The notes: generated by a model from the letters alone, not told the origin. Counted from the stretch's first letter, positions 39,258 to 49,413 are shown. The stretch: DNA of 64,000 nt from JBQTGK01 sp052400665 (GCA_052400665.1 JBQTGK010000002.1), one strand, 5' to 3'. A program made the numbers and translations.

Positions 39258-41696
39258 ATGAGTTTTAAATTATTACATGAAAAGATTGGCCATATGAGTA
39301 GAAATTTTAGTTTTCTACTAGCATCAACTAGTTTAATTATATTGCTGGCAGTACTTGCATTTTCCTGTAGTCAACCGAAAAAGATTGAAGACTTCACTGT
39401 TACTCCAGAACCTTTTTCAACTCCTGAAATAGAATTACGAGTAGATTCTATTCTGGCAACAATGACTTTTGAAGAGAAAATTGCTCAAATACAAGGTATA
39501 CGTCCAACCGAACTCTTGGTAGACGGAAAACTTTCATTGGACTTATGTCGCGAAAAGATACCCAATGGTATTGGGCACATGTGTCAGTTTTCTTCTTCAT
39601 TTACCATGGAGCCTGAAGAATTGCGTGATTTTGTGCGCGAAGTACAGAGCTATTTAATGACGGAAACACGCTTAAAGATCCCTGCTGTGTTTCACGAGGA
39701 AGCCATCACTGGTTTTTCAACAAAAGGCGCAACAACTTTTCCACAACAAATTGGTATTGTTTGTTCCTGGAATCCAGAAATGGCCACAAGAAACGCTTTG
39801 TCTACTCGCAATAATATGAAAGCAGTAGGTGCTAATTATGCTCTATCGCCTATGTTGGATGTAATCCGTACCGCCCATTGGCCTAGAATTGAAGAGAGCT
39901 ATGGCGAAGATCCTTATTTGACATCTACAATGGGAGTAGCCTTTATTAAAGGACTACAGGGCGATGACTTTAAGTCAGGCATTGCAGCAACCACCAAGCA
40001 TTTTGCCGGATATGGTGCCAATACGAGTAACGAAAAAGATTTTTTTGAGGATTACCTTATGCCACACGAGGCGGCTATTAAGGGGGCTAATGTAAAAAGT
40101 GTGATGCCTTCGTATGCGGCCTATAAAGGGGTGCCCGATGTGGCTAATCCTGAATTGCTTACTGATATACTTAGAGGTAAATTGGGTTTTGATGGGATAA
40201 CGGTGAGTGATTATCATTCCATTGATCACGTTTATGGAAAATGGGAGCAAGCATCTTCTTATAAAGAAGCTGGTGTCATGGCCTTAAAAGCGGGTAACGA
40301 CCTAGAGTTTCCTTTACCAAAAACGTATGAGTTTTTACCAGAAGCTCTCGAAGAAGGATTGATTACTATGGAGGTAATTGATGCCGTGGTGAAGCGTTCT
40401 TTAATCATGAAAGTGAAGTTGGGTTTGTTAGACAATCCTGTGTTTGGCGCGGAAGGCGATTTAGATTTTGATCCTCCTGCAAACCGAAAGTTGGCTTATG
40501 AAGCGGCATGTCAGTCCATTGTTCTTTTAGAAAATAATGGTATTCTTCCCTTAAAGGTGGATGAAATAAAGGATATTGCACTCGTTGGGCCAAATTCCGA
40601 TAATGTATTTTGTTTATTGGGCGATTACACCTACCAGTCGATGATAACGTATTTCTGGGGACAAATATTTGATCCAGAATCGCCTAGAATTGTGACCATT
40701 ATTGATGGACTGAAGAACAAACTAGGAAATAAAGCAAGCATCCATAATGAACGAGGGTGCGATTGGACAGAACCTTTGGGAACGCTTATCGATCCTAATA
40801 GTTATGGAGGTGGAGAATTGGGTACAGCTAAGAAAAACATTTTAAGCAGAGTAGCGCAACCTGATTTTGAAAAAGCACTTTCAATAGCTAAGAAAAGCGA
40901 CGTGATTATAGCTGCCGTGGGCGAAAACACTTATCTGTGTGGCGAAAATCGTGAGCGCGAAGGCATTCGTTTACCTGGTGAGCAAGAGTTGTTTGTACAG
41001 AAACTCATTGAAACAGGTAAGCCTGTAGTATTAGTCATAACGGGTGGAAGACAACAGTTGGTAGATAAATTTTCGGGTCAATGTGCGGCCATTATTCAGG
41101 CATGGTTCCCGGGCGAAGAAGCGGGAAATGCACTTGCGGATATCTTGCTTGGAAACGTGAACCCTACTGCTAAACTGTGTGTCAGCTATCCTAAAGATGA
41201 GTCTGAAGTAGAAATGAATTACCAGCATGGGTATAAAGAAGTTCAACCGCAATATCCATTTGGTTTTGGATTGTCCTATACGACCTATGCTTATTCTGAT
41301 TTTCACATGCCATCAAAAGCCAATATAAATGATGCCTCTTTTAGCATATCATGTACTGTTGAAAATACTGGCTCGGTAGATGGTGCCGAAATTGTTCAGC
41401 TGTATGTTTCTCCTTTGGATGAATCCTCCTCTATGGATGCCATTCAGCTGAAAGGATTCAAACGCGTAAATCTAAAAGCTGGAGAACAGAAAACGCTTAC
41501 TTTTGAAGTGTCCCCCCAACAGTTGATGCAATATCTTGATGGAAATTGGAAAGTTGAAGCCGGTAAATACGCATTTAAAATTGGCGCTTCTAGTGTGGAT
41601 ATTCCTTTAAGTGGAATTATTGAATTGCAGGGAGAGGATATGGTATTAGAGGGTAGAAATGTGTTCTTTTCAAAAAGTAAGGTGATCGATGAATAA
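39258..41696 (+). CDS. GH3-family glycoside hydrolase, lipoprotein
   Basis: 812 residues, or 800 if the ATG at 39294 (MSRNFSF) is used; the shorter form gives a more normal lipoprotein signal ending at AFSC (Cys37 in the long numbering). GH3 barrel motifs: IPAVFHEEAITGF, RIEESYGEDPYL, TTKHFAGYG and ITVSDYHSIDHVYG with nucleophile Asp318. The alpha/beta sandwich has AYEAACQSIVLLENNGILPL, and the C-terminal fibronectin-III-like domain has VENTGSVDGAEIVQLYVS. The family covers beta-glucosidase, beta-xylosidase and others; in this xylose-oriented group beta-xylosidase is plausible. Confidence 0.93.
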   Translation: MSFKLLHEKIGHMSRNFSFLLASTSLIILLAVLAFSCSQPKKIEDFTVTPEPFSTPEIELRVDSILATMTFEEKIAQIQGIRPTELLVDGKLSLDLCREKIPNGIGHMCQFSSSFTMEPEELRDFVREVQSYLMTETRLKIPAVFHEEAITGFSTKGATTFPQQIGIVCSWNPEMATRNALSTRNNMKAVGANYALSPMLDVIRTAHWPRIEESYGEDPYLTSTMGVAFIKGLQGDDFKSGIAATTKHFAGYGANTSNEKDFFEDYLMPHEAAIKGANVKSVMPSYAAYKGVPDVANPELLTDILRGKLGFDGITVSDYHSIDHVYGKWEQASSYKEAGVMALKAGNDLEFPLPKTYEFLPEALEEGLITMEVIDAVVKRSLIMKVKLGLLDNPVFGAEGDLDFDPPANRKLAYEAACQSIVLLENNGILPLKVDEIKDIALVGPNSDNVFCLLGDYTYQSMITYFWGQIFDPESPRIVTIIDGLKNKLGNKASIHNERGCDWTEPLGTLIDPNSYGGGELGTAKKNILSRVAQPDFEKALSIAKKSDVIIAAVGENTYLCGENREREGIRLPGEQELFVQKLIETGKPVVLVITGGRQQLVDKFSGQCAAIIQAWFPGEEAGNALADILLGNVNPTAKLCVSYPKDESEVEMNYQHGYKEVQPQYPFGFGLSYTTYAYSDFHMPSKANINDASFSISCTVENTGSVDGAEIVQLYVSPLDESSSMDAIQLKGFKRVNLKAGEQKTLTFEVSPQQLMQYLDGNWKVEAGKYAFKIGASSVDIPLSGIIELQGEDMVLEGRNVFFSKSKVIDE

Positions 41697-41766
41697 GCCT
41701 CATTATACGTGGTAAAGGAAGGGGTTTAAATGAAAAATAGTGTAAGGTTTAAAATTTAGATTTAAG

Positions 41767-44181
41767 ATGAAATCAGTAAAAATAATTCTCATAAGATGTG
41801 TTGCTGTCTGTCTGACATTCATCTTTGTGAATTCAGTTTATGCGCAGGTAGAAGAGACATCGACTTGTTCCAAACGTATTTACAAAGTGTGGGATAACCA
41901 GCCAGCCCCCAATAGAGGTGGCGATTTTAATATCAAAAAAGCACGAGGATATCCTTATGATGAAGATTGGGAATTGTATTCCTATCCCATCGGCAACGGT
42001 TACATGGGCGCAAATATTTTTGGAAGAACAGATGTTGAACGCATACAGCTTACCGAAAAAACATTGGCCAATGAGGGCCTTTATGGTATTGGCGGGTTAA
42101 CCAGTTTTGCTGAGATCAATATGGTGTTCAATCATAACAATCCAACCAACTACAGTCGCTCTGTGAATATTAACGAAGCCATTTCTTATGTGAACTATGT
42201 TTGTGATGGAGTAGAATATACTAGAGAACATTTTATTAGCTATCCCGATAATGTGATGGTTATAAAATTGAGTGCCAATAAAAAGGGTAAAATTTCTTTC
42301 TTGCTGAAACCAGAAATTCCTTATCTCAGAGATTCTACTCAAAAAAATACCAGAACTGGGAAGATGGAAGTTGAAAATGATTTGATTACCCTGTCGGGTT
42401 TTATTGACCATTTCAGCGTTAATTATGAGGGGCAAATTAAGGTGATCAATGAAGGCGGAAAGCTGTCGTCAGTAACAAAAGGAGATCGGGTTGAAATAAG
42501 CGTTTCAAAGGCCAATAGTGTGGTGCTATTGGTTGCTGCTGGTACGAACTATGAATTGAATAAAGAGCTTTTTTTAGAAGATGTACATGCTAAAAAATTG
42601 GATCCTGAAAAATTTCCACATCGCAGAATAAGTGGTTTAATCAATGCGGCTGCCACCAAGGGATATACAGCCCTGAAAGCAACACACCTGCAGGATTATC
42701 AAAATTTATTTTCACGGGTAAATTTAGAATTCTCCAAGGAAATGCCGCAAGTGCCTACTAAAGAGTTGTTGGAAAGTTATAAATTGGATATTTCCAACCA
42801 TTATTTGGAAGAATTAATGTTTCATTACGGACGTTATTTATTGATCTCTACCTCCAGAAAAGAAACCCTTCCTTGTGGTTTGCAAGGTGTTTGGAGTCAG
42901 TACGAAGTCACGCCTTTTACAGGTGGTTTTTGGCACAATATCAATGTTCAAATGAACTATTGGGGGGCTTTCAACAGTAATTTAGCTGAAACGTTTACGC
43001 CCTATGTTGAATTTTTCGATGCTTATCTTCCAAAGGCAGAAAGTTTGGCTACCGAATACCTGAAAAAGCATAACCCGAAAGCTTTGGCTAAAGACAGTCT
43101 TGATAACGGATGGACTATTGGAACGGGAACAACTCCACATAAAATTGTAGGTCCTGGTGGTCATTCTGGCCCAGGAACAGGTGCTCTCACCACCAAAATG
43201 TTTTGGGATTACTACGAATTTACAATGGATACCACCTTCCTTCGCGAAAAGGCTTATCCCGCTATTTTAGGGATGAGCAAGTTTTTGTCGAAGACTCTGG
43301 TTCCTGTTGGAGACAGTCTTCTTTTGGTGACGCCTTCAGCATCGCCAGAACAAAAGCATAATGGCGAGAATTACATTACTGCCGGCACCACATTCGATCA
43401 AGAGCTGGTATGGGAAAATCACAATGATTTACTTAAGGCTTCCAAAATCTTAAATCTAAAGGATGCTTTTATTCAAGAGGTTCAAAACGAAATTACAAAA
43501 TTAGACCCTATTATAATCGGTAAATCGGGGCAGGTAAAAGAATTTAGAGAAGAGGAGTACTATGGTGAAATTGGCCAAAAACATCATCGCCATATCTCGC
43601 ATCTTTGCGCGCTTTACCCTGGAACTCTTATCAATTCAACTACAAAAGATTGGATGGATGCATCCATCGTTACGCTTGATTTAAGAGGGAATAATACTAC
43701 GGGATGGGCAATGGCCCACCGGATGAATGCACGGGCTCGGACAAAAGATGGTGAGAAAGCTCACGAAGTGTATACCAAATTTATTAAAGAAAGGACTTTG
43801 CCTAATCTTTGGACTACCCATCCACCATTTCAGATTGATGGTAATTTTGGATGTATGGCAGGAGTAGCCGAAATGTTATTGCAAAGTCACGAAGGGTATA
43901 TAGAACCACTTGCTGCCTTACCAAAAGCATGGAACAATGGTAAGTACAGGGGGTTAGTAGCCAGAGGTAATTTCGAAATTTCACTTGTATGGAAAGATGG
44001 AAAGGCGACTTCAATCGAAGTTCTTTCGCACAGCGGAGGCGAGTGCAATCTTAAATATAAGGGAATTGCTAAAGCTATATTAACGGATAGTACAGGTGAA
44101 AATATTAGTTTTAAAAGTGCAGATGCTGACTCCATTTTATTTGAAACGGAGAAGGGGAATAGCTACTTTATAAGCTTATAA
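41767..44181 (+). CDS. Divergent GH95-family enzyme
   Basis: 804 residues with signal peptide (VYAQ, about 26). It keeps the GH95 frame: SYPIGNGYMGANIFG, LTEKTLANEG, LPCGLQGVWSQ, HNINVQMNYWGA (Asn391, Asn393), TPSASPEQKH and FQIDGNFGCMAGVAEMLLQSH (Asp691). Where GH95 usually reads HHNTDLWR it instead has WTIGTGTTPHKIVGPGGHSG, so the substrate pocket differs from the GH95 at 20822. Catalytic residues are retained, so it is probably active, perhaps on alpha-L-galactose or a substituted fucose. It ends the GH31-GH3-GH95 run; a 412-base gap follows. Confidence 0.85.
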   Translation: MKSVKIILIRCVAVCLTFIFVNSVYAQVEETSTCSKRIYKVWDNQPAPNRGGDFNIKKARGYPYDEDWELYSYPIGNGYMGANIFGRTDVERIQLTEKTLANEGLYGIGGLTSFAEINMVFNHNNPTNYSRSVNINEAISYVNYVCDGVEYTREHFISYPDNVMVIKLSANKKGKISFLLKPEIPYLRDSTQKNTRTGKMEVENDLITLSGFIDHFSVNYEGQIKVINEGGKLSSVTKGDRVEISVSKANSVVLLVAAGTNYELNKELFLEDVHAKKLDPEKFPHRRISGLINAAATKGYTALKATHLQDYQNLFSRVNLEFSKEMPQVPTKELLESYKLDISNHYLEELMFHYGRYLLISTSRKETLPCGLQGVWSQYEVTPFTGGFWHNINVQMNYWGAFNSNLAETFTPYVEFFDAYLPKAESLATEYLKKHNPKALAKDSLDNGWTIGTGTTPHKIVGPGGHSGPGTGALTTKMFWDYYEFTMDTTFLREKAYPAILGMSKFLSKTLVPVGDSLLLVTPSASPEQKHNGENYITAGTTFDQELVWENHNDLLKASKILNLKDAFIQEVQNEITKLDPIIIGKSGQVKEFREEEYYGEIGQKHHRHISHLCALYPGTLINSTTKDWMDASIVTLDLRGNNTTGWAMAHRMNARARTKDGEKAHEVYTKFIKERTLPNLWTTHPPFQIDGNFGCMAGVAEMLLQSHEGYIEPLAALPKAWNNGKYRGLVARGNFEISLVWKDGKATSIEVLSHSGGECNLKYKGIAKAILTDSTGENISFKSADADSILFETEKGNSYFISL

Positions 44182-44593
44182 AGTTCTCTCATTAATAGTT
44201 CATAATAGTTAAGTAGATCTCAAAGTAACGAAGAGTAAACTGATATTATTTAATTCAGATTAAAAAATCTAAAGGCAATGGAATTTGTTCTTTAGAAAAT
44301 TGTGTTGTCTTTTTATAAGATCTTCTTAGGAAGGATAAGTGAATTCACGGTTTTTGTTGGATAATATATCCTTAGAAGCTCTGTTTTATTCATTATGCAA
44401 CATTCTTCCTATTTTTTGAATTATCTTTTTGATATCATTAAGTGTATTTGTGGCAAATTTACAAGCGGTAATTCAAAGGGTAAAACAATTGTAATGTATT
44501 TTGTGAATGTTTAAAATAGATATAAAATAAACAATACTGAGCATTTTCTATCTGATCCGATTTTAAGAATTTTAACCAAATAAAATTAATGAA
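44182..44593. promoter_or_regulatory. Long spacer before sulfatase group, probable promoter region
   Basis: 412 AT-rich bases with no ORF or gene remnant that I recognise. It separates the glycosidase group from the sulfatase/esterase group, so a promoter is likely here. TATTTTGTG near 44498-44506 resembles a Bacteroidota -7 box but has one base too few. I see no terminator hairpin. Confidence 0.35.
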
Positions 44594-46027
44594 ATGAAAA
44601 AATATTTTTTACTATCCTTTGTTCTGCTTTGTTTTTCGATGTTTACATCTTGTAAACAAGAAAAAGTACAGCCGAATATTGTAGTCATCTTGTGCGATGA
44701 TTTAGGTTATGGTGACCTATCAACCTTTGGTCATCCTGTTATTGAAACGCCTAATTTGGATGAATTGGCAGAAAAAGGAATGAAGTTTACGAACTGTTAT
44801 TCTGCAGCTCCTGTATGTTCGCCATCACGAGCAGGTTTATTAACCGGACGAAGCCCAAATAAGGCTGGGGTTTATGATTTTATTCCTAGTCCTAAAAAGA
44901 GTCCTGATTGCAGAGATTTAGTTCACTTGCAAGCACATGAGCAAACGATTCCAGCAATGCTAAAAAAAGCTGGATATGCTACTTGTTTGTCAGGTAAATG
45001 GCATTGTAGTTCGCGTTTTAATAGTGATGCGCAACCTAAACCAGGCTATTTTGGTTTCGACCATTGGTTTTCTACTCATAACAATGCAGCTCCAAGTCAT
45101 CATAATCCTAATAATTTTGTGCGTAATGGCAAAAAGGTGGGAGAAATAGAAGGTTTCAGTTGTCAGATTGTGGCTAATGAAGCCATGCAATGGCTAAAGG
45201 ACAAAAAAAATGACAAACCCTTTTATCTTCAGGTGTGTTTTCATGAACCACATGAACCTATAGCTTCTCCAAAGAATTTAGTGAAAAAGTACTTACCTCA
45301 AGCTGAAAATGAAAATCAGGCCGAGTATTTTGCTAATGTTGAGAATATGGATAAAGCTGCCGGAAGTTTGATTAAATTTTTAGAAGAAAATTATGGCGAC
45401 AATACGCTTGTGTTTTTCACCTCTGATAATGGACCCGAAACTTTAAATAGATATTCTAGAGCAACTCATTCTTATGGATCACCTGGTAAATTAAAAGGGA
45501 TGAAATTATGGACGAATGAAGCAGGATTTCGTGTTCCTGGAATTCTATGTTGGTTGGGAAAATCTACATTTAATGGTACAACAGATGCTATTGTTTCTTC
45601 ATTGGACCTATTACCAACTTTTGCTGAATTATCAGGAGCAGAATTGCCTAAACGAACATTAGATGGAGAATCTATTACATCATTAATAAACACAGGTAAA
45701 AAGGAAAGGATTAAACCTTTAATTTGGGCTTTTTATGATGCCATAAATGAAGAAAGAGTGGCCATGCGTGTTGATGACTGGAAAATTATGTGTCGTTTGA
45801 AAACAGATACAGCTTATATAGGGCATATTCACAATTTGTACGAGGGCAACGAAAAGCTTGTAAAAGAGGCTAAAATGGTTGATTTCGAACTATTCAATAT
45901 GAAATCAGATATGAGTGAGACTGAGAATGTAGCTCAGAAATATCCCGAAGTATTTAAAAGTATGAAACAGAAATTTGAGTCGGAATATGCTGCCTTGTTA
46001 GAAGAAAGTCATATCTGGAAAAGATAA
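44594..46027 (+). CDS. S1-family sulfatase, lipoprotein
   Basis: A 477-residue lipoprotein (FTSCKQ, Cys20). Sulfatase motifs: PNIVVILCDDLGYGD (metal Asp35, Asp36), PVCSPSRAGLLTGR where Cys75 is the residue converted to formylglycine (C-x-P-S-R), GKWHCSS, FFTSDNGPET and GMKLWTNEAGFRVPG. It hydrolyses sulfate esters on the glycan. The Cys form needs an activating maturase, which is not encoded in this window. It starts the sulfatase/esterase half of the locus and is followed by a decayed second sulfatase. Confidence 0.94.
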   Translation: MKKYFLLSFVLLCFSMFTSCKQEKVQPNIVVILCDDLGYGDLSTFGHPVIETPNLDELAEKGMKFTNCYSAAPVCSPSRAGLLTGRSPNKAGVYDFIPSPKKSPDCRDLVHLQAHEQTIPAMLKKAGYATCLSGKWHCSSRFNSDAQPKPGYFGFDHWFSTHNNAAPSHHNPNNFVRNGKKVGEIEGFSCQIVANEAMQWLKDKKNDKPFYLQVCFHEPHEPIASPKNLVKKYLPQAENENQAEYFANVENMDKAAGSLIKFLEENYGDNTLVFFTSDNGPETLNRYSRATHSYGSPGKLKGMKLWTNEAGFRVPGILCWLGKSTFNGTTDAIVSSLDLLPTFAELSGAELPKRTLDGESITSLINTGKKERIKPLIWAFYDAINEERVAMRVDDWKIMCRLKTDTAYIGHIHNLYEGNEKLVKEAKMVDFELFNMKSDMSETENVAQKYPEVFKSMKQKFESEYAALLEESHIWKR

Positions 46028-46067
46028 TCAGAATAAAAGATAAAATGAATTCGTAAAATTCACACTT

Positions 46068-46520
46068 ATGCTTATTCTATTGGCACTAGCAAAAGCTAGT
46101 GCCAATAAAACCGAAAAGAATTCGAAGCTAAATGTGATACTAGTTATGCTTGATGATATAGGAGTTGGTGGTTTGGCTTGTAACGGGAACCAATAGATTA
46201 AAACTCCAAATGTCGATGTGCAACATGCTAAAAGTACACGTTTTACAGATTAACATGTAAGTTCTACTTGTGCACCTGCGCATGCTGCGATTATGACAGG
46301 GCAGCATAACTTAAAGAACAGGAGTGTTTTTTACAATAAAAGGTTGTTTTCTTAGTCTGGAAAAAGAAACGACCATGGCTCAGGTTTTTAAATAGGATGG
46401 ATATAGTACAGCAATATTCGGGAAATGGCACTTAGGTGATCATTATCCATTTCGTCCGCAGGATAAAGGATTTGATGAGGTTTTAATAAAAAAAATATGA
46501 AACGTCCATATAAAGAAGCG
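46068..46520 (+). pseudogene. Decayed S1 sulfatase
   Basis: From the ATG at 46068 a sulfatase can be read with in-frame stops (the first at 46194) and at least one frameshift near 46358: LNVILVMLDDIGVGGLACNG, IKTPNVD, STCAPAHAAIMTGQH, then MAQVF, DGYSTAIFGKWHLGDHYPFR and PQDKGFDEVL. The active-site motif C-x-P-x-R has become C-A-P-A-H, and only the N-terminal third remains. It is closest in wording to the intact sulfatase at 53046 (TCAPTRSSLMTGRH, MFGKWHLGDNYPYRP), so it may be a lost duplicate of it. Confidence 0.9.
46078..46107 (+). terminator. Perfect 13-bp hairpin after sulfatase gene
   Basis: TATTGGCACTAGC and GCTAGTGCCAATA are exact complements around an AAAA loop, 50 bases after the sulfatase stop. 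It lies inside the signal-peptide region of the decayed sulfatase. Its stability and place suit a 3' hairpin, although an A-rich rather than T-rich stretch follows, so strict intrinsic termination is doubtful. Confidence 0.5.
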
Positions 46521-46574
46521 CTCGATAAATAAGTAAACTAAACAATTCTCACGGCTAAATTTCTTTAAAACAAG

Positions 46575-48539
46575 ATGAACAACCTAAAGTCAATTGTACT
46601 GATATTAATGCTTGCCTTATCAATGATAGTGCAAGCAAAAGAATACCATGTATCTAAAAGTGGTAACGATTTTAATAATGGAAGTATTGAATCTCCATTC
46701 AATACGATTTCTAAAGCGGCAAGAATTGCTCAAGCTGGAGATGTTATTACAGTACACGAAGGAACCTATAGAGAATGGGTCAATCCTTATTATGAAGGGC
46801 GGAATGATAGAAATAGAATTGTTTATCAGGCTGCCGAAAATGAAGAGGTTTGGATTAAGGGATCGGAAGAAATTAATACTTGGAAGAAACACAAAGGTTC
46901 TATTTGGAAAGTCGTTTTAAAAAATGAGCTTTTTGGAGATTTTAATCCCTACCAAGAAATTATTTATGGCGATTGGTTAACAAGAACTTCTGGTCGTGAT
47001 CACCACTTAGGTGAAGTGTATATAAATGGTAAGGCTCTATATGAAATTGACAGTTTATCCAAAGTGTTTTCTGAAACTCCTTTAAAAAAGGCAAGAGATA
47101 TTGAAGGTTCTAAGTACAAATGGTATTGTGAAAGTAATCAGAAAACAACAACTATTTATGCTAATTTCAATGGCGTAAACCCAAACAAGGAATTAGTTGA
47201 AATTAATGTGCGTCCCACTGTATTTTGGCCTAAAAAAACAGGAATAAATTACATTACTGTACGTGGTTTCAATATGTGTCATGCGGCTACACAATGGGCA
47301 CCTCCAACCGCAGAGCAAATTGGTTTAATTGGGCCCAACTGGAGTAAGGGATGGATTATTGAAGATAATTTGATCTCTGATTCGAAATGTTCAGGTATTG
47401 TTATCGGAAAAGAAAGAGCTTCGGGGCAGAACCAGTGGAAACGTGATAAGAGAAAACAAGGAACCCAGTATGAGCGTGAGGTTGTTTTTAAAGCTTTACA
47501 GTTAGGATGGTCTAAAGAAACAATTGGTTCTCATATTGTTAGAAATAATACCATTAAAGATTGTGAGCAAGGTGGTATTATTGGTCATTTAGGCTGTGTG
47601 TTCAGCGAAATAAGCAATAATCACATTTATAATATTGGTATAAAAGGACAGTTTAGTGGATGGGAAGTGAGTGGAATTAAATTGCATGCGGCCATCGACG
47701 TTTTGATTAAGAACAATTGCATTCACGATAATCATAGAGGAATATGGCTCGATTGGCAGGCTCAAGGGGCACGTGTTTCAGGTAATTTATTTTTTAATCA
47801 CACAGACAACGAAGATTTATTTATTGAAGTAAATCATGGTCCTATGATTATTGATAATAACATTCTATTGTCTGAAAAAGGAATTTTGAATGCTTCGCAA
47901 GGAACCGCATTTGTGAATAATTTAGTAGTTGGATATATTCAAACCCGTGCGGCAAGCAATCGTTTTACGCACTATCATTTTCCTCACTCTACTCAGGTTT
48001 TAGGAATGATGACTGTAATTCTTGGTGATGATCGTTTTTACAACAATATTTTTGCAGCAAATAACGACAGCTTGGGTAAAAGTCAATTTTACGGTCTAAA
48101 TGCTTACAACGATTTTCCACCAGCAGACTATGTTTGGAAATCTCCGGGAAATTTAAATGCATATAACAAACAAAAGTTTCCGATGTTCATCGATGCCAAT
48201 CTTTATCTGAATAAAGCATTGCCATCGACAATTGAAACCAACTTTGTTGAGGATAGAAGTGTAAATCCAGAAATAAGCCTATCGAAGGAAGACGGTTCTT
48301 ACTATTTGAACATTACTGTTGATGAGAGTTTTGCAAAAGTGAAAACGCAAATGATAAATACCGAAAGATTAGGGTATGCATTTCAGCCTGAAACTCCTTA
48401 TGAAAACCCAGATGGCTCACCAGTTACCATAAATCAAGATTATTTTGGCAAGCTAAGAAATACAGAAATACCAATGGTAGGTCCACTTCAAAACCTTACA
48501 ATAGGAAAGAATAAGATTAAGGTTTGGGATCTCAATTAA
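46575..48539 (+). CDS. GH120 beta-xylosidase
   Basis: A 654-residue secreted parallel beta-helix enzyme (signal to about 21, IVQAK). The match to GH120 is close: VHEGTYREWVNPYYEG near 60, FGDFNPYQEIIYGDWL near 120, VRGFNMCHAATQWAPP, GLIGPNWSKGWIIED and GIKLHAAIDV. The catalytic region has GIWLDWQAQG (nucleophile Asp393) and LFIEVNHGP (acid/base Glu418). The spacing between them is 25 residues, against 23 in the characterized Thermoanaerobacterium enzyme as I recall it, because of a two-residue insertion in the loop between. It is the strongest single sign that the substrate carries beta-xylose. Confidence 0.9.
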   Translation: MNNLKSIVLILMLALSMIVQAKEYHVSKSGNDFNNGSIESPFNTISKAARIAQAGDVITVHEGTYREWVNPYYEGRNDRNRIVYQAAENEEVWIKGSEEINTWKKHKGSIWKVVLKNELFGDFNPYQEIIYGDWLTRTSGRDHHLGEVYINGKALYEIDSLSKVFSETPLKKARDIEGSKYKWYCESNQKTTTIYANFNGVNPNKELVEINVRPTVFWPKKTGINYITVRGFNMCHAATQWAPPTAEQIGLIGPNWSKGWIIEDNLISDSKCSGIVIGKERASGQNQWKRDKRKQGTQYEREVVFKALQLGWSKETIGSHIVRNNTIKDCEQGGIIGHLGCVFSEISNNHIYNIGIKGQFSGWEVSGIKLHAAIDVLIKNNCIHDNHRGIWLDWQAQGARVSGNLFFNHTDNEDLFIEVNHGPMIIDNNILLSEKGILNASQGTAFVNNLVVGYIQTRAASNRFTHYHFPHSTQVLGMMTVILGDDRFYNNIFAANNDSLGKSQFYGLNAYNDFPPADYVWKSPGNLNAYNKQKFPMFIDANLYLNKALPSTIETNFVEDRSVNPEISLSKEDGSYYLNITVDESFAKVKTQMINTERLGYAFQPETPYENPDGSPVTINQDYFGKLRNTEIPMVGPLQNLTIGKNKIKVWDLN

Positions 48540-48564
48540 TTTCTGATTATTTAATTCTTTAAAA

Positions 48565-49365
48565 ATGGAACGAAGAAAATTTATAAAAACAGCTTGTTTA
48601 GGGGCTATGAGTATGGCAATTGTACCTCATGCCTTTGCAGGTTTTTGGAACAAAAAATGCGAGCTTGAAACTTGTAAGATTACTTGGGAAGGATTGTGTG
48701 GAAATATCGGAAAAACCTATAAAACAGATGGTTTTAAATATGTTCACCCAACAAAGAAAATACCCAATGTGCTTTTGTATGGTGATTCCGTTTCAATAAT
48801 GTATACCTCACAAGTAAGAAAGAGTTTAGAGGGAAAAGCAACGGTAGTTCGTTTGTTTAAAAATGGAGGATCAAGCCATAATTTTATTCCCAATATGGAT
48901 AAAATGAAGGAAACAATGTTCCAGCCTAGTTTGAAAGGCGGTTGGAATTTTAAATGGGATGTCATTCACTTTAATGTTGGTTTGCACGATTTAAAATACT
49001 TAAAAGGCAAGAATTTGAGCAAGAAAGGGAAGCAAGTTTCATCAACAAGCTTATACAAAGAAAACCTAGATGATATCTGTAAGTATTTGAAGAAGAACTA
49101 CCCAAAGGCTAAATTGATTTTTGCCACAACGACTCCTGTTCCTGAAAATGCTAAAGGCAGATATAAAGGCGATAGCATAAAATTCAATAAGGCAGCAATG
49201 GATGTATTGTCAAAACATCCTGATATTATTGTAAACGATCTTTATTCATTCACCTTTCCACATCATAAAGAGTGGGCTCAAGCGCCTGGAAATGTTCATT
49301 ACAATCAATTAGGATTTACTCAGCAAGGAAAAGAAGTGGCACGAGTTATAAGTGAAAATTTATAA
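48565..49365 (+). CDS. SGNH-hydrolase-type esterase with Tat-like signal
   Basis: 266 residues. The N-terminus (MERRKFIKTACLGAMSMA) resembles a twin-arginine export signal, cleaved near HAFAG. SGNH blocks: VLLYGDSVSIMYT (catalytic Ser in GDS), an NGGSSHNF block (Gly/Asn), IHFNVGLHDLKY (Asn) and GNVHYNQLGFTQQG near the end (His). It probably removes acetyl or similar acyl groups. It lies 25 bases after GH120 and 48 bases before a sulfatase. It is the only protein here with an arginine-pair signal. Confidence 0.8.
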   Translation: MERRKFIKTACLGAMSMAIVPHAFAGFWNKKCELETCKITWEGLCGNIGKTYKTDGFKYVHPTKKIPNVLLYGDSVSIMYTSQVRKSLEGKATVVRLFKNGGSSHNFIPNMDKMKETMFQPSLKGGWNFKWDVIHFNVGLHDLKYLKGKNLSKKGKQVSSTSLYKENLDDICKYLKKNYPKAKLIFATTTPVPENAKGRYKGDSIKFNKAAMDVLSKHPDIIVNDLYSFTFPHHKEWAQAPGNVHYNQLGFTQQGKEVARVISENL

Positions 49366-49413
49366 ACCCGTATATCTTGATTAACAATTTACAGTATAAA
49401 TATTTATAATAAA

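Noticed and set aside
46078..46107. Perfect hairpin considered as a second integron-type site
   Set aside because: It is short, perfectly paired and tightly looped, without the spaced core arms or unpaired bases of attC-like sites; a transcript 3' hairpin is simpler.
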